NCBI RefSeq assembly: GCF_009933135.1
Contig: NZ_MAEH01000014.1
Span: forward strand, 558,001-622,000
Reading direction: 5' to 3'
Source of the DNA: Candidatus Enterococcus leclercqii
GTDB lineage: Bacteria; Bacillota; Bacilli; Lactobacillales; Enterococcaceae
DNA length: 64,000 nt
Under the pieces are notes generated by a model, which was not told the DNA's origin, did no database searches, and saw nothing but the letters and a program-made list of their open reading frames with translations. A program made the translations under genes and the position numbers. Position 1 is the first letter of the stretch, and each line of letters begins with the position of its first letter. Positions 9,349 to 18,899 of the stretch are shown piece after piece.

Positions 9349-9423
9349 GTGGTGCACCTTTGCAAATGACGTTTTGTGAGAATCCGGTGAATGGTAGTGA
9401 ACTATGAATGGGAGGGAATACCG

Positions 9424-9774
9424 ATGAAAAAACAATGGCGACTCATCGCAGGTTTTGTTTTGATTTTTGTAATCGTGCTATTTGCGGTGTTTAATAACCA
9501 ATCTGTTGCGGTCAATTTCCTGCTTGCCCAAGTGGAAGCACCCTTGATTATAGTTATCATTGCGTCTGCATTTGTCGGTGCTTTGATTATGTCTTTGGTA
9601 TCTACAGGTACTCTTTGGCAGCAAAAAAAGCAGATCAAGACCTTGAAACGAGAGTTGACGACTCAACAAGACACTGTTTCCGAGGCTGAGACTGCTTCTT
9701 CCAGCGGAGAAAAAATAGTTGTAGAAAAGGTAACTTTAAATAACGAGAAAGATAAGAAAGCAGAAGGCGACTAA
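9424..9774 (+). CDS. LapA (DUF1049) domain membrane protein
   Basis: A 116-residue protein with two transmembrane segments (about residues 6-22 and 38-60) separated by FNNQSVAVNFL, the hallmark of DUF1049/LapA proteins. A cytoplasmic coiled tail rich in Lys, Gln and Glu follows. ATG 9424 follows GGGAGGG; an upstream in-frame GTG at 9391 was rejected because it has no ribosome site. Family role is uncertain (envelope protein assembly in enterobacteria). A strong terminator follows. Confidence 0.85.
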   Translation: MKKQWRLIAGFVLIFVIVLFAVFNNQSVAVNFLLAQVEAPLIIVIIASAFVGALIMSLVSTGTLWQQKKQIKTLKRELTTQQDTVSEAETASSSGEKIVVEKVTLNNEKDKKAEGD

Positions 9775-9797
9775 AGCTTTCTAAAATGTTTCTACCC

Positions 9798-9840
9798 AAA
9801 AGAACAGCTTTGTGGGATCTTTCCCCAAAGCTGTTCTTTT
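9798..9840 (+). terminator. Strong bidirectional terminator
   Basis: AAAAGAACAGCTTTG (9798-9812) pairs perfectly with CAAAGCTGTTCTTTT (9826-9840), with further GGG/CCC pairing inside the loop. A/T tails lie on both sides. Confidence 0.9.
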
Positions 9841-9882
9841 GCTTAAATTTTACAGCGCGTCAAAGATTTACTTGCGGGATTC

Positions 9883-9911
9883 TTTTCAGAAGGCAACTGC
9901 TTTGCTATAAT
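9883..9911 (+). promoter_or_regulatory. recJ promoter with extended -10
   Basis: TTTTCA (9883-9888), 17-base spacer, TGCTATAAT with the TATAAT hexamer at 9906-9911. The start codon of recJ is only 22 bases downstream, so the leader is very short. Confidence 0.65.
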
Positions 9912-9932
9912 TATTCAGTTGGGAGTGATCAT

Positions 9933-12236
9933 GTGCGCAATGCAAGATATCAATGGAAAATGCCAGAAGAAACCTCTTTTTCGGCAGAATTTCGGGATTT
10001 AATTACACAGCAAGGCTTCTCAGAAACTATAGCCAGAATTTTGTGGCAACGAAACATTCGTACATCGGAAGCCTTGGAACATTTTACAAATCCACAGTTG
10101 GCTGATCTCTATGATCCTTTTTTGTTTTACGACATGGAAAAGGTTATCCAGCGGTTGCAGGAGGCTGTTGAAAACGGTGAGCGAATCTTAGTCTATGGCG
10201 ATTATGATGCAGATGGCATTACCAGTGCAACTGTTATGAAAGAAGCGTTGGAACTTTTAGGCGCCGACGTAACTGTTTATCTGCCAAATCGTTTTACAGA
10301 CGGCTATGGACCTAATAAACAGGTTTATCAAGATATGATTGAAAGCGGCATTCAACTGATTGTCACCGTGGACAATGGGGTTTCCGGTCATGAGGCTATC
10401 GACTATGCCAACAGTGTCGGCGTAGATGTCATTGTGACTGACCATCACGAACTACCCACAGAGCTGCCAAATGCGTTTGGAATCATCCATCCCCGTCATC
10501 CAAATGGCAATTACCCTTTTGGTGAACTGGCGGGTGTTGGGGTGGCTTTCAAGGTTGCCTGTGCCTTATTGGATGAGGTGCCGTTGGAATTTTTAGATTT
10601 GGTAGCAATCGGGACAATTGCTGATATGGTTTCGCTGACGGATGAAAACCGTGCGTTAGTAACCATTGGCTTACAAATCATTAAACAAACGGAGCGCATC
10701 GGCTTACAGGAACTCTTTAAAGCAGCCCAAAGTAAAATCTCTGAAGTTGATGAAACTATGATTGGCTTTGCAATCAGTCCTCGGCTGAATGCTATTGGAC
10801 GGTTGGAAGATCCCAATCCTGCGGTTACCTTAATGACCACCTTTGATGATGCAGAGGCTCGCCAATTAGCATTGGAATTGGATCGAATTAATGAAGAACG
10901 TAAAGCGCTGGTAACAGCCATTACAGAAGAAGCACAACAATTATTGGATCCGGAAAGTCCGATCAATTTGATAGCTGCTCCTGGTTGGCATGAAGGAGTC
11001 TTAGGCATCGTAGCAGGAAGAATCCTACGCAATACCGGCAAACCGACAATTGTTATGACCATTAAAGAAGATGGCATTGCGAAAGGTTCTGGCCGCAGTA
11101 TTGAAGCGGTAAACCTCTATGAGATGTTAAACGGGATGCGGGAACTATTCACCAGTTTTGGTGGTCACCACGCAGCTGTCGGCTTGAGCCTTGCAAAAGA
11201 GAATCTACCGCTGCTGCAGAAACAGATGGTAGCGTATCTGTCTGAAACCCAGAGCAAGCTCGATCAGGGGGAAGAACTGGTCATTGATGAGGTGCTAACT
11301 GTCAAGGACGTTACCTTATCCTTTGTAGAAGAACTCAGAAAAATCGCCCCCTTTGGAACCGATAACCCGATTCCCCGCTTTGCTTTAAAAGGAGAAGGGA
11401 CTTCTGTTCTCAGGCAGATTGGTTCAAATCAGCAACATTTGAAGATGGAAGTGCAGGACGCTTCCTCAACTGAGGCGCTGGATGTAATTGGCTTTGATTT
11501 TGGAAATGAAATTGCTGAGTTTCGCAATGATCGTTTCACTATTGTCGGTGAGCTCTCTGTGAATGAATGGAATGGCAATAAGAAACCTCAGATGCAGCTC
11601 TTGGACTTTCAAGTGAAGGGCATTCAACTATTTGATTTGCGAGCAAAGAAAAATCGACGTCAATTCAATCCAACAAATGACACGCTTTTGATTGCATTTG
11701 AGAAAGCTTCCAATAGTAAAGTTGCTCTGCCTGCAAGAGATATTCATTATTATCATGACCAAGAACAATTGCAACAATACTTATCTAGTGGCAGCTTTAG
11801 TGAATTGGCTTTTCTTGATTGCCCAGAGGAACCGACTCAGATTAAGGAAATCACGAAACTTACCGGAATCAAGCGGATTATGCTGATTTTGCAAGCAGAA
11901 GATGAAGCCTATTTAGATGGGATTGGTACAAGAGAACAGTATACTAGGTTATTCAAACTAATTGCTGCACAAAGCAGAATTGATGTGCGTAATAAACTAC
12001 CACAGATTGCGCAATACCTGCAGATTCCGCAGAAATTATTGATTTTCATGATCCAGGTGTTTTTTGACTTGGAATTTGTTACAATAAGCGATGGTGTTTT
12101 AACACCTGCTGTGGTGGCGGATAAAAAACCACTGGATTCTAGCAGTGTGTACCAACGCAGGTTGAAAAAAATAAAAAGTGAAGAGTTTTTGTTGTTGAGC
12201 GATTCTGCTGCATTGAAAGCCTGGCTGACAGATTGA
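9933..12236 (+). CDS. recJ: Single-stranded-DNA-specific exonuclease RecJ
   Basis: A 767-residue 5'-3' exonuclease of the DHH superfamily, used in recombination and repair. DYDADG (90-95) and TDHHE (Asp170-His171-His172) are the metal-binding motifs, and the DHHA1 motif GGHHAAVG lies near residue 410. The long C-terminal region after the OB-fold domain is the Firmicutes-type extension. GTG 9933 was chosen as start: GGGAG lies seven bases upstream, and the protein then begins as typical RecJ (RNARYQW). The longer reading frame back to 9786 runs through the terminator and is not a gene. apt follows at 82 bases, the same order as in other Firmicutes. Confidence 0.96.
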   Translation: MRNARYQWKMPEETSFSAEFRDLITQQGFSETIARILWQRNIRTSEALEHFTNPQLADLYDPFLFYDMEKVIQRLQEAVENGERILVYGDYDADGITSATVMKEALELLGADVTVYLPNRFTDGYGPNKQVYQDMIESGIQLIVTVDNGVSGHEAIDYANSVGVDVIVTDHHELPTELPNAFGIIHPRHPNGNYPFGELAGVGVAFKVACALLDEVPLEFLDLVAIGTIADMVSLTDENRALVTIGLQIIKQTERIGLQELFKAAQSKISEVDETMIGFAISPRLNAIGRLEDPNPAVTLMTTFDDAEARQLALELDRINEERKALVTAITEEAQQLLDPESPINLIAAPGWHEGVLGIVAGRILRNTGKPTIVMTIKEDGIAKGSGRSIEAVNLYEMLNGMRELFTSFGGHHAAVGLSLAKENLPLLQKQMVAYLSETQSKLDQGEELVIDEVLTVKDVTLSFVEELRKIAPFGTDNPIPRFALKGEGTSVLRQIGSNQQHLKMEVQDASSTEALDVIGFDFGNEIAEFRNDRFTIVGELSVNEWNGNKKPQMQLLDFQVKGIQLFDLRAKKNRRQFNPTNDTLLIAFEKASNSKVALPARDIHYYHDQEQLQQYLSSGSFSELAFLDCPEEPTQIKEITKLTGIKRIMLILQAEDEAYLDGIGTREQYTRLFKLIAAQSRIDVRNKLPQIAQYLQIPQKLLIFMIQVFFDLEFVTISDGVLTPAVVADKKPLDSSSVYQRRLKKIKSEEFLLLSDSAALKAWLTD

Positions 12237-12318
12237 GTTGACTTTTATGTGGTTTAGCAAAGAACAGGGCAAACAGACGCTCTGCCAATCGTTCAATGAA
12301 AAATTAGGAGGAACCAAC

Positions 12319-12831
12319 ATGGATTTAAAAGACTATATTGCCAGCATTCCCGATTACCCTCAAAAAGGAATCGTTTTTCGGGATATTTCGCCTCTGATGG
12401 CAGACGGCATGGCCTATCGAGAAGCAACTAAACAGATCGTGGATTATGCAAAAGAAAAAGGCATTGATATGGTGGTTGGACCGGAAGCCCGTGGATTTAT
12501 CGTAGGTTGTCCAGTCGCATACGAACTCGGTGTTGGTTTTGCACCGGTGCGCAAACCAGGAAAGCTTCCCCGCGAAACGATTTCTGTTTCCTATGATTTG
12601 GAATACGGGAGCGACACATTGACGTTGCACGCTGACGCCATTAAACCAGGTCAAAAAGTATTGGTATGTGATGATCTCTTGGCAACCGGTGGGACTGTCA
12701 AAGCCACTATCGACTTGGTTGAAAAATTGGGTGGAATCGTTGTAGGTTGCGCATTTTTGATTGAACTAAAAGAGTTACATGGACGTGACAAAATCGCAAA
12801 TTATGAAATCAAAACATTGATGGACTACTGA
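12319..12831 (+). CDS. apt: Adenine phosphoribosyltransferase
   Basis: A 170-residue purine salvage enzyme making AMP from adenine and PRPP. The start [18 protein letters not shown] is the canonical N-terminus, PEARGF is present, and the PRPP loop [12 protein letters not shown] is at about 115-126. ATG 12319 lies eight bases after TAGGAGGA. Located behind recJ, probably in the same transcript. Confidence 0.97.
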   Translation: MDLKDYIASIPDYPQKGIVFRDISPLMADGMAYREATKQIVDYAKEKGIDMVVGPEARGFIVGCPVAYELGVGFAPVRKPGKLPRETISVSYDLEYGSDTLTLHADAIKPGQKVLVCDDLLATGGTVKATIDLVEKLGGIVVGCAFLIELKELHGRDKIANYEIKTLMDY

Positions 12832-12838
12832 GTTACGA

Positions 12839-12877
12839 AAAAAAACTGCTGAGGTGCATTCCTCGGCAGGTTTTTTT
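12839..12877 (+). terminator. Terminator after apt
   Basis: CTGCTGAGG pairs with CCTCGGCAG (one wobble), six-base loop, then seven T. Confidence 0.9.
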
Positions 12878-12923
12878 GTAATCATATAAGAAACTCAATA
12901 AAAAAGCCACTATAAAAAGGTAC

Positions 12924-12972
12924 TATAAAAAGCCTCGCAAAAGCTGCTTATGACTGCTTTTGCGGGGCTCTT
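12924..12972 (-). terminator. Terminator of the SOS small-protein gene
   Basis: AGCCTCGCAAAAGC (12931-12944) pairs with GCTTTTGCGGGGCT (12956-12969). Read on the minus strand the stem is followed by TTTTTATAG, so it ends transcripts coming from the right. Confidence 0.8.
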
Positions 12973-13021
12973 TCCTGTTGGTCCTTCTATTTTAAAAAGA
13001 GAAAATACTTGGGTTAATCTA

Positions 13022-13225
13022 TTAATATTTTCCACTGTGAGGGTAACTGACCGTCCGATTTTGTTGCCGTTCGGCTTGTTTGACCTTTTTATCATCCCAA
13101 AGTGTGAACCACAGGAAAAATAAGGGCACAAAAATCAGAGCAGCCAATGGGGCACCATAGTTGACAACCACGAAGCTAATCAACAAGCCTAAACCGACCA
13201 ATGCAATATTACGAATTCCGTTCAT
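13022..13225 (-). CDS. Small membrane protein under LexA control
   Basis: A 67-residue protein. After MNGIR come two hydrophobic stretches (about residues 6-21 and 24-42) separated only by NYGAP, so it is a hairpin or one long segment. A charged tail DDKKVKQAERQQNR and a polar end SYPHSGKY follow. ATG 13225 has GAGGTGA upstream; the longer frame to 13342 reads through the promoter. No family was recognised. The promoter carries two LexA boxes, so DNA damage should induce it strongly. It lies directly downstream of lexA on the same strand with its own promoter and terminator. By position and size it may be a functional counterpart of YneA or SosA, but it has no LysM domain and its topology looks different. 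Confidence 0.85.
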   Translation of the reverse strand: MNGIRNIALVGLGLLISFVVVNYGAPLAALIFVPLFFLWFTLWDDKKVKQAERQQNRTVSYPHSGKY

Positions 13226-13249
13226 TATCGTCACCTCATTTAATTTATG

Positions 13250-13299
13250 CGAACAAATGTTTGTATTCTTATTATACGAATGTTTGTTCGGTTTGTAAA
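13250..13299 (-). promoter_or_regulatory. SOS promoter with two LexA boxes
   Basis: On the minus strand: -35 TTTACA (13299-13294), 17-base spacer, -10 TATAAT (13276-13271). One LexA box, CGAATGTTTGTTCG as read on the plus strand (13277-13290), fills most of the spacer. The second, CGAACAAATGTTTG (13250-13263), covers the expected start site. Each differs from CGAAC-N4-GTTCG at a single position. The box centres are 27 bases apart. Confidence 0.9.
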
Positions 13300-13345
13300 G
13301 CAAAAAAATAGAAATCCTCAAAATTACTTTGAAGATTTCCAACTG

Positions 13346-13969
13346 TTAGCCAATGTGATTACGGTAAAGACCGACTACTTGGCCTAAAATGGTCACGTCA
13401 GGCAGAATAATAGGATCCATAAAATCATTTTCCGGCTGTAAGCGAATGTGGTCCTTTTCCCGGAAAAATCGTTTGCAAGTCGCCTCATTTTCATCCGTCA
13501 TCGCAATGACAATATCGCCATTTTGAGCATCCCGCTGCTGTCTTACGATGACTTGATCACCATCTAAGATACCAATGTTAATCATACTCTCGCCTTTGAT
13601 GGTCAACATGAACAAACTGCCGACATCATTTGAAAGGTTTGGCGGAATGGGGAAGAAATCAGAAGCTTCTTCTACAGCCAAAATCGGCTCTCCGGCAGTC
13701 ACCACACCCAACATCGGAATCGCCTCATCTTTAATGCCAATTAAATCTAATCCTAAGCGAGTAAGCTCGATTGCTCGCGGTTTGGTGGGATCTCGTTGTA
13801 AGAGGCCTCTTTTCTCCAGGCGGGATAGATGACCATGAACCGTAGAGGTGGAAGACAGATTCACTGCTTCGCCAATTTCTCTAACTGTGGGCGGGTACCC
13901 TTTGTTTTCTACCCGTTCATGAATGAAGCGTAGGATCTCCTCTTGACGGGAGTCTGTTCGTTTCGCCAT
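13346..13969 (-). CDS. lexA: SOS repressor LexA
   Basis: A 207-residue repressor. The winged helix-turn-helix is in residues 1-65 ([25 protein letters not shown]). The autocleavage site is Ala92-Gly93 (VTAGEP), and the peptidase S24 dyad is Ser128 (KGESM) and Lys166 (TCKRFF). RecA filaments stimulate cleavage and derepress the SOS genes. ATG 13969 has GTAGGTG upstream; in-frame codons further upstream lack a site. Its own promoter has a LexA box, so it is autoregulated. Confidence 0.97.
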   Translation of the reverse strand: MAKRTDSRQEEILRFIHERVENKGYPPTVREIGEAVNLSSTSTVHGHLSRLEKRGLLQRDPTKPRAIELTRLGLDLIGIKDEAIPMLGVVTAGEPILAVEEASDFFPIPPNLSNDVGSLFMLTIKGESMINIGILDGDQVIVRQQRDAQNGDIVIAMTDENEATCKRFFREKDHIRLQPENDFMDPIILPDVTILGQVVGLYRNHIG

Positions 13970-14002
13970 GACTGCACCTACTTTCTTTTCTAAATCCAGT
14001 GT

Positions 14003-14037
14003 ACCATAGGGAAAAAGCGAAATCAAACAAATGTTCG
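14003..14037 (-). promoter_or_regulatory. lexA promoter with LexA box; lexA to DUF896 intergenic region
   Basis: On the minus strand the box CGAACATTTGTTTG (14037-14024) overlaps the -35 TTGTTT (14030-14025). A 16-base spacer leads to -10 TATGGT (14008-14003). The rest of the divergent 337-base gap up to 14306 has no convincing second box: only a half-site, GTTCG, at 14253-14257. A possible weak -10 TATGAT on the plus strand is at 14194-14199. Confidence 0.8.
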
Positions 14038-14306
14038 TCTTTTAGCAAAACTTGTTCCCTTTTTGTTCCCTGGGAGCTAGGCGAATAAATTTTGTCGGAA
14101 AGCATGAAAAAGGGGGCACTGATGATCGAAAAGGCAAACCGAAAATCAAAAACCTTCGATGATTTAGGACTATAAATTTAAGCAGGATTAGTTTATGATA
14201 AGGGGGATGGAATGCCATTAAGAACAAGAAAACAGCGGGTTGGCAAATGATTGTTCGGATAAGGGGCAAACCTGACATCGCTGGTTGAGTCAAAGGAGGT
14301 AGACAA

Positions 14307-14549
14307 ATGCTGTCAGAAGAAAAAATGGCACGAATCAATGAACTAGGTCGCAAGAAGAAAGCTGGAACATTGACTGCTGCTGAAGAAAAAGAACAGATAT
14401 TGCTACGAAAAGAATACTTGGAGGCCTTTCGCTCCGGCATGCGGCACCATATCGAAGGGATGAAAGTTGTCGATCCCGAAGGCAATGATGTGACACCGGA
14501 CAAATTGAAACAGATTCAAAAGGAAAAAGGTCTGCACGGTCGGGAATAA
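14307..14549 (+). CDS. DUF896 (YnzC-like) protein
   Basis: An 80-residue helical protein matching the DUF896 family: [19 protein letters not shown], then [14 protein letters not shown], then [11 protein letters not shown]. The Bacillus subtilis relative YnzC is the last gene of the SOS operon yneA-yneB-ynzC beside lexA; here the gene stands alone, divergent from lexA. Start ATG 14307 follows AAAGGAGG. Its molecular role is unknown. SOS control here is uncertain because no full LexA box lies close to it. Confidence 0.92.
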   Translation: MLSEEKMARINELGRKKKAGTLTAAEEKEQILLRKEYLEAFRSGMRHHIEGMKVVDPEGNDVTPDKLKQIQKEKGLHGRE

Positions 14550-14574
14550 TCTATTCAATTACAGTCACATTGTT

Positions 14575-14603
14575 TTGCATGGAAGAACAAATAAAGGTAT
14601 AAT
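14575..14603 (+). promoter_or_regulatory. tkt promoter
   Basis: -10 TATAAT (14598-14603) preceded after 17 bases by a weak -35 TTGCAT (14575-14580). Confidence 0.5.
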
Positions 14604-14635
14604 ATACCTAAATGAAAATATAGGAGGAATTTCAA

Positions 14636-16630
14636 TTGTTTGATAAAGTCGATCAATTAGGCGTCAACACCTTGCGCACACTAAGTATTGAAGCCATTCA
14701 AAAAGCTAATTCTGGACACCCGGGACTCCCGATGGGGGCAGCGCCAATGGCATACGCCCTCTGGACCCGTCATCTGAAAGTTAATCCATTGACGTCTAGA
14801 GACTGGGCTGACCGTGACCGTTTCGTGTTATCTGCTGGCCACGGTTCTGCACTACTTTACAGCTTATTGCACTGCGCTGGTTATGAAGTCAGCATCGATG
14901 ATTTGAAAGGATTCCGCCAATGGGGCAGCAAAACCCCTGGTCATCCGGAAGTCGATCATACAGATGGGGTTGAGGCTACGACAGGTCCATTGGGTCAGGG
15001 AATTGCAATGGCCGTCGGAATGGCGATGGCTGAAGCGCATTTAGCGGCTAAATTCAATCAACCTGATTTTTCAGTTGTTGATCACTATACTTATGCAATT
15101 TGTGGAGACGGCGACTTGATGGAAGGTGTTTCTCAAGAAGCCAGCTCAATGGCTGGTCATATGAAATTGGATAAGTTGATTGTCTTGTATGATTCCAATG
15201 ATATCTCCTTAGATGGTCCTACTTCAATGGCCTTCACTGAAAATGTCGGTCAACGATTTGAAGCATACGGTTGGCAGCATATCTTGGTAAAAGACGGCAA
15301 TGATATGGAAGCTATCAACCGAGCAATTGAAGAAGCAAAAGCGGAAAAAGAAAAGCCGACTTTAATCGAAGTGAAGACAGTTATCGGTTTTGGCGCACCA
15401 AACGAAGGCACTAACAAAGTCCACGGCGCACCACTGGGGGCAGAAGGCCTGGCCGCAGCGAAAAAAGTTTATGGTTGGGATTACCCAGAATTTACAGTTC
15501 CAGAAGAAGCTGCTGCCCGCTTCAAGGAAACAATCATGGATCGTGGCGCTCAAGCACAGGCTGCATGGGAAGGAATGTTTGAACGTTATAGTTTAGAATA
15601 CCCAGAGCTGGCTGCTGAATTCAAAGCTGCTTTTGCAAACAAGCTGCCTGAAAATTGGGATGCTGAATTGCCAGTTTACGAAGAAGGTTCTAGTCAGGCT
15701 AGTCGAGTATCCAGTAAAGAAATGATCCAAGCCATTTCACAAGCAGTACCTGGTTTTTGGGGCGGTTCTGCCGATCTTTCTTCCTCCAACAATACGATGG
15801 TTGCTGCTGAAAAGGCCTTTGAGCCAGGAAACTATGATGGCCGAAATATTTGGTTTGGGGTCCGTGAATTTGCGATGGCTGCGGCGATGAACGGTATCCA
15901 GTTGCATGGTGGCACAAGAATCTATGGTGGGACTTTCTTCGTATTCACTGATTACTTGCGACCAGCATTACGGTTGTCTGCTATTCAACATTTACCGGTC
16001 ACTTATGTTTTGACCCACGACTCGGTTGCTGTGGGTGAAGACGGTCCGACACATGAACCAATTGAACAACTGGCTAGTCTGCGTTGCATGCCAAATGTGC
16101 ACGTTATTCGTCCAGCAGATGGTAATGAAACACGAGCAGCTTGGAAAATTGCTATGAACTCTCAAAAAACTCCAACTGTTTTAGTTCTGAGTCGGCAAAA
16201 TCTACCAGTTCTTCCAGGTACAGCAGAACAAGCTGACAAAAATGTTGCCAAAGGTGGGTACGTATTATCCGCCTCTAAGGGGGAAACACCTGAAGGCATC
16301 TTGATTGCCACCGGGTCTGAAGTAGGTTTGGCTTATGAAGCTCAAAAAGCTTTGGCTGAAGAGGGCGTCGATGTTTCTGTTGTCTCCATTCCAAGCTTTG
16401 ACTTATTTGAAGCGCAATCTGAAGAATACAAAGAAGCAGTTCTTCCGAAAACAGTTACTAAGCGTGTAGCTGTTGAGGCTGCGGCTTCCTTTGGTTGGGA
16501 GAAGTATACAGGGACCTCTGGAAAAGTGATTGCCATTGATCATTTTGGTGCTTCTGCTCCTGGAGATAAAGTTTTGTCAGAATTCGGATTTACTGTTGAA
16601 AACGTCGTTGAAACTTTTAAAAGTCTTTGA
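14636..16630 (+). CDS. tkt: Transketolase
   Basis: A 664-residue thiamine-diphosphate enzyme of the pentose phosphate pathway, moving two-carbon units between sugar phosphates. GHPGLPMG (28-35), the ThDP motif GDGDLMEG (157-164) and the pyrimidine-domain region with [11 protein letters not shown] are intact, and length is normal. The start is TTG 14636, seven bases after AGGAGGA; no alternative ATG fits the conserved N-terminus [14 protein letters not shown]. The gene has its own promoter and terminator. Confidence 0.97.
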   Translation: MFDKVDQLGVNTLRTLSIEAIQKANSGHPGLPMGAAPMAYALWTRHLKVNPLTSRDWADRDRFVLSAGHGSALLYSLLHCAGYEVSIDDLKGFRQWGSKTPGHPEVDHTDGVEATTGPLGQGIAMAVGMAMAEAHLAAKFNQPDFSVVDHYTYAICGDGDLMEGVSQEASSMAGHMKLDKLIVLYDSNDISLDGPTSMAFTENVGQRFEAYGWQHILVKDGNDMEAINRAIEEAKAEKEKPTLIEVKTVIGFGAPNEGTNKVHGAPLGAEGLAAAKKVYGWDYPEFTVPEEAAARFKETIMDRGAQAQAAWEGMFERYSLEYPELAAEFKAAFANKLPENWDAELPVYEEGSSQASRVSSKEMIQAISQAVPGFWGGSADLSSSNNTMVAAEKAFEPGNYDGRNIWFGVREFAMAAAMNGIQLHGGTRIYGGTFFVFTDYLRPALRLSAIQHLPVTYVLTHDSVAVGEDGPTHEPIEQLASLRCMPNVHVIRPADGNETRAAWKIAMNSQKTPTVLVLSRQNLPVLPGTAEQADKNVAKGGYVLSASKGETPEGILIATGSEVGLAYEAQKALAEEGVDVSVVSIPSFDLFEAQSEEYKEAVLPKTVTKRVAVEAAASFGWEKYTGTSGKVIAIDHFGASAPGDKVLSEFGFTVENVVETFKSL

Positions 16631-16640
16631 TTAATCTGAG

Positions 16641-16679
16641 CCTGCACAGTTCCTTTCTGTGCAGGTTTTTCTTTTTTTA
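16641..16679 (+). terminator. tkt terminator
   Basis: CCTGCACAG pairs perfectly with CTGTGCAGG (seven-base loop), then TTTTTCTTTTTTT. Confidence 0.95.
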
Positions 16680-16817
16680 TGTGACTAAAAGAACTGTTGT
16701 ATAAATTTTGAAGCTATATCGCTTGTCCTTTTCTCACAGCACTCGTATAATGATGACAGTTAATTAGAATGACTTGTGTTATCGAAGTCTCTTTAAAGAC
16801 TTAATCAGGAGGGAAAC

Positions 16818-17714
16818 ATGAATACCTACAAATCCCGCAGCGAACGTAGAATTGCCAAGCAGCGTGCCCAACAGAAAAATTTACAACGGGCAGCAGTAGT
16901 GGTGGGAACCGGATTGGTCACTTTGCCAACTGTTGGTCTCACGAATGGCCAAAACGTTCAAGCATCAGAATACAATTATCAACAGCCGGATGCAGCGGCT
17001 GCATTGATTGCTCAAATTGCGCCTGCCGCAAGCCAAATTGCGGATGCCAATGATTTATATGCATCTGTTATGATTGCCCAGGCATTACTGGAAAGTGGCA
17101 ATGGTGGCTCGACACTTGCTCAGGCTCCCTATTACAATCTTTTCGGTGTAAAAGGAACATACAACGGCATGGCTGTCTATATGCCAACTCTTGAATACCT
17201 GAATGGGCAGTGGGTAACCATTAACGAACCTTTTCGCCAATATGGTTCCTATTGGGAATCAATCCAGGATCATGCCAATGTTCTTCGGAGTACGAGTTTT
17301 TCCAACGGGGTGTATCACTATTCCGGTGCCTTTAAGAGCAATACCAGCAGCTATCTTGATGCAACTGCTTACTTGACTGGTCGCTATGCAACGGACCCTG
17401 GGTATGCCAGCAAACTGAACTACTTGATTGCGGCGTATGGACTAACACAGTACGACACTTCTAGCACATCAAATACCTATGTTGCCAATTCCAATACCCA
17501 AACTACTCAAGCAACAAGTTATGCAGAAAATACGACAAGTTCCGAAAGTAGTGAGGAAGTGCAGGCGAAATCAAGTACATCCGTTCATAAAGTAGTTTCT
17601 GGGGATACTTTATGGGGCATTGCCAATACTTATGGTATAACTGTTGATCAATTGATGACACAAAATGGGCTCAGCAGTGATTTGATTGTCGTTGGTCAGG
17701 AATTGATCGTCTAA
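16818..17714 (+). CDS. Secreted LysM glucosaminidase (peptidoglycan hydrolase)
   Basis: A 298-residue exported hydrolase. A basic N-terminus (residues 1-24) and hydrophobic core lead to a probable signal peptidase site after VQA (about residue 49). The GH73-type glucosaminidase domain spans about 60-210, with the likely catalytic Glu92 in QALLESGNGG and the motif YNLFGVKG. A Ser/Thr-rich linker (about 214-252) joins one C-terminal LysM domain (about 255-298, HKVVSGDTLWGIANTYG). It should cleave GlcNAc-beta-1,4-MurNAc bonds during wall turnover or daughter-cell separation. Single gene with its own terminator. Confidence 0.93.
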   Translation: MNTYKSRSERRIAKQRAQQKNLQRAAVVVGTGLVTLPTVGLTNGQNVQASEYNYQQPDAAAALIAQIAPAASQIADANDLYASVMIAQALLESGNGGSTLAQAPYYNLFGVKGTYNGMAVYMPTLEYLNGQWVTINEPFRQYGSYWESIQDHANVLRSTSFSNGVYHYSGAFKSNTSSYLDATAYLTGRYATDPGYASKLNYLIAAYGLTQYDTSSTSNTYVANSNTQTTQATSYAENTTSSESSEEVQAKSSTSVHKVVSGDTLWGIANTYGITVDQLMTQNGLSSDLIVVGQELIV

Positions 17715-17737
17715 TCGTTATTCCAGACAGTTGAAAT

Positions 17738-17770
17738 GGCTTTCGAGACAGCCTCTCGGAAGCTTTTTTT
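17738..17770 (+). terminator. Terminator after the glucosaminidase gene
   Basis: GGCTTTCGAGA pairs with TCTCGGAAGCT (two wobbles), loop CAGCC, then a run of seven T. Confidence 0.85.
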
Positions 17771-17994
17771 GGTGGATTCTCAATTTTCGTGTTTTTTCGT
17801 GGATTTTGCTTGCTCATTTTTTTGAGAGGAGTAGAGAAGACTGCTCAAAGATACCCTGGTTTGTGTAAACGATTTTATTTTTCTTAAATGCAATGCCATC
17901 GTTTTTTTATGAAAAGGTGAGATTTGCTGAATCTGGCTAGAATTTTTGTGAATCTTTTAGTATCATGAAGAAAAAAGAAGAGGAGGCTATCGTG

Positions 17995-18456
17995 ATGGAG
18001 CATCTGACTGTCGAAGAGGCGATTCAGCATCTGAAAGAAGATAATGTACGAATCACGCCGCAGCGCTATGCAATCATGGAGTATTTAGCCAATCACAAAA
18101 GTCATCCCACTGCTGACGAGATTTATCAGGAGATGGCGGGACGTTTTTCTGGAATGAGCGTTGCCACTGTCTACAATAATCTGCGTCTATTGGTAGACAA
18201 GGGCTTAGTAATTGAAATGAAATACGGCGATGCTTCGAGCCGTTTTGATTTTACAAACAAGCCGCATTACCATGCGATTTGTAAAAATTGTGGCCGAATA
18301 GAAGATTTCTATTATCCAGGGTTGGAAGATGTGGAGATGGCTGCTGGTCAACTGACGGGTTATGAAATCACCGAACATCGACTGGAAGTCTATGGACTCT
18401 GTTCTGACTGTCAAAAATTGGAGGGATTTGTTGATGAAAGTCATTCAAACAGCTGA
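17995..18456 (+). CDS. perR: Peroxide-responsive repressor PerR (Fur family)
   Basis: A 153-residue Fur-family regulator. The regulatory metal ligands fall at His37, Asp85, His91, His93 and Asp104, exactly the PerR positions known in B. subtilis, and Asp at 104 (rather than Glu) separates PerR from Fur. The structural zinc cysteines are Cys96, Cys99, Cys136 and Cys139. The DNA-binding helix is SVATVYNNLRLL. ATG 17995 is eight bases after AGGAGG; GTG 17992 is possible. No clear Per box was found in the preceding 280 bases. The ridA start overlaps its 3' end by 23 bases. Confidence 0.93.
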   Translation: MEHLTVEEAIQHLKEDNVRITPQRYAIMEYLANHKSHPTADEIYQEMAGRFSGMSVATVYNNLRLLVDKGLVIEMKYGDASSRFDFTNKPHYHAICKNCGRIEDFYYPGLEDVEMAAGQLTGYEITEHRLEVYGLCSDCQKLEGFVDESHSNS

Positions 18457-18814
18457 CGCACCACAAGCTATTGGGCCTTATGTCCAAGGGAAAATTGCAA
18501 ATGGCTTTCTGTTTGCTTCCGGCCAGATCCCGCTAGATCCAATTAGTGGTGCAGTCGTAGGTGACGACATCCGTTCTCAAGCTTGTCGTGTTTTTCAGAA
18601 TATTGAGGGACTGTTGAAGGCAGCCGCCAGCAATAAAAATGCGGTGGTAAAAACTACCTGCTTTTTGAAGAATATGGAAGATTTCGCAGCCTTCAATGAA
18701 GTTTATGCGGAGTTCTTTGATGATGAATTGCCTGCACGTTCGGCGGTAGAAGTGGCCCGGCTGCCAAAAGATGTCTTGATTGAAGTTGAGATCATCGCAG
18801 CTGTAAATAACTGA
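18434..18814 (+). CDS. ridA: RidA family enamine/imine deaminase
   Basis: A 126-residue YjgF/RidA protein that hydrolyses reactive enamine and imine intermediates from PLP enzymes. It shows AIGPYVQGK, FASGQIPLDP and the C-terminal PARSAVEVARLPKD segment with the active-site Arg. ATG 18434 lies inside the perR coding region behind GGAGG, so translation is coupled to perR. This links a peroxide regulator to a metabolite-damage enzyme. Confidence 0.95.
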   Translation: MKVIQTADAPQAIGPYVQGKIANGFLFASGQIPLDPISGAVVGDDIRSQACRVFQNIEGLLKAAASNKNAVVKTTCFLKNMEDFAAFNEVYAEFFDDELPARSAVEVARLPKDVLIEVEIIAAVNN

Positions 18815-18819
18815 ACCAG

Positions 18820-18855
18820 AAAAAGGCAGAGGTGCAGGCTTCTGTCTTTCTTTTT
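18820..18855 (+). terminator. Terminator after perR-ridA
   Basis: AAAGGCAGA pairs with TCTGTCTTT (one wobble) around a ten-base loop, followed by CTTTTT. Confidence 0.65.
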
Positions 18856-18899
18856 CGAGCATAGGCATCATAAATTCAGGAAGAAGGATAGAGTGAGCT

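Noticed and set aside
10511-11077. 188-codon minus-strand frame inside recJ
   Set aside because: Lies entirely opposite conserved RecJ motifs; no start signals.
14104-14175. 23-codon frame between lexA and the DUF896 gene
   Set aside because: Only a weak GGAAAG precedes it; too short to support from sequence alone.
17715-17994. Per box for autoregulation of perR
   Set aside because: No TTATAATnATTATAA-like palindrome was found in the interval.
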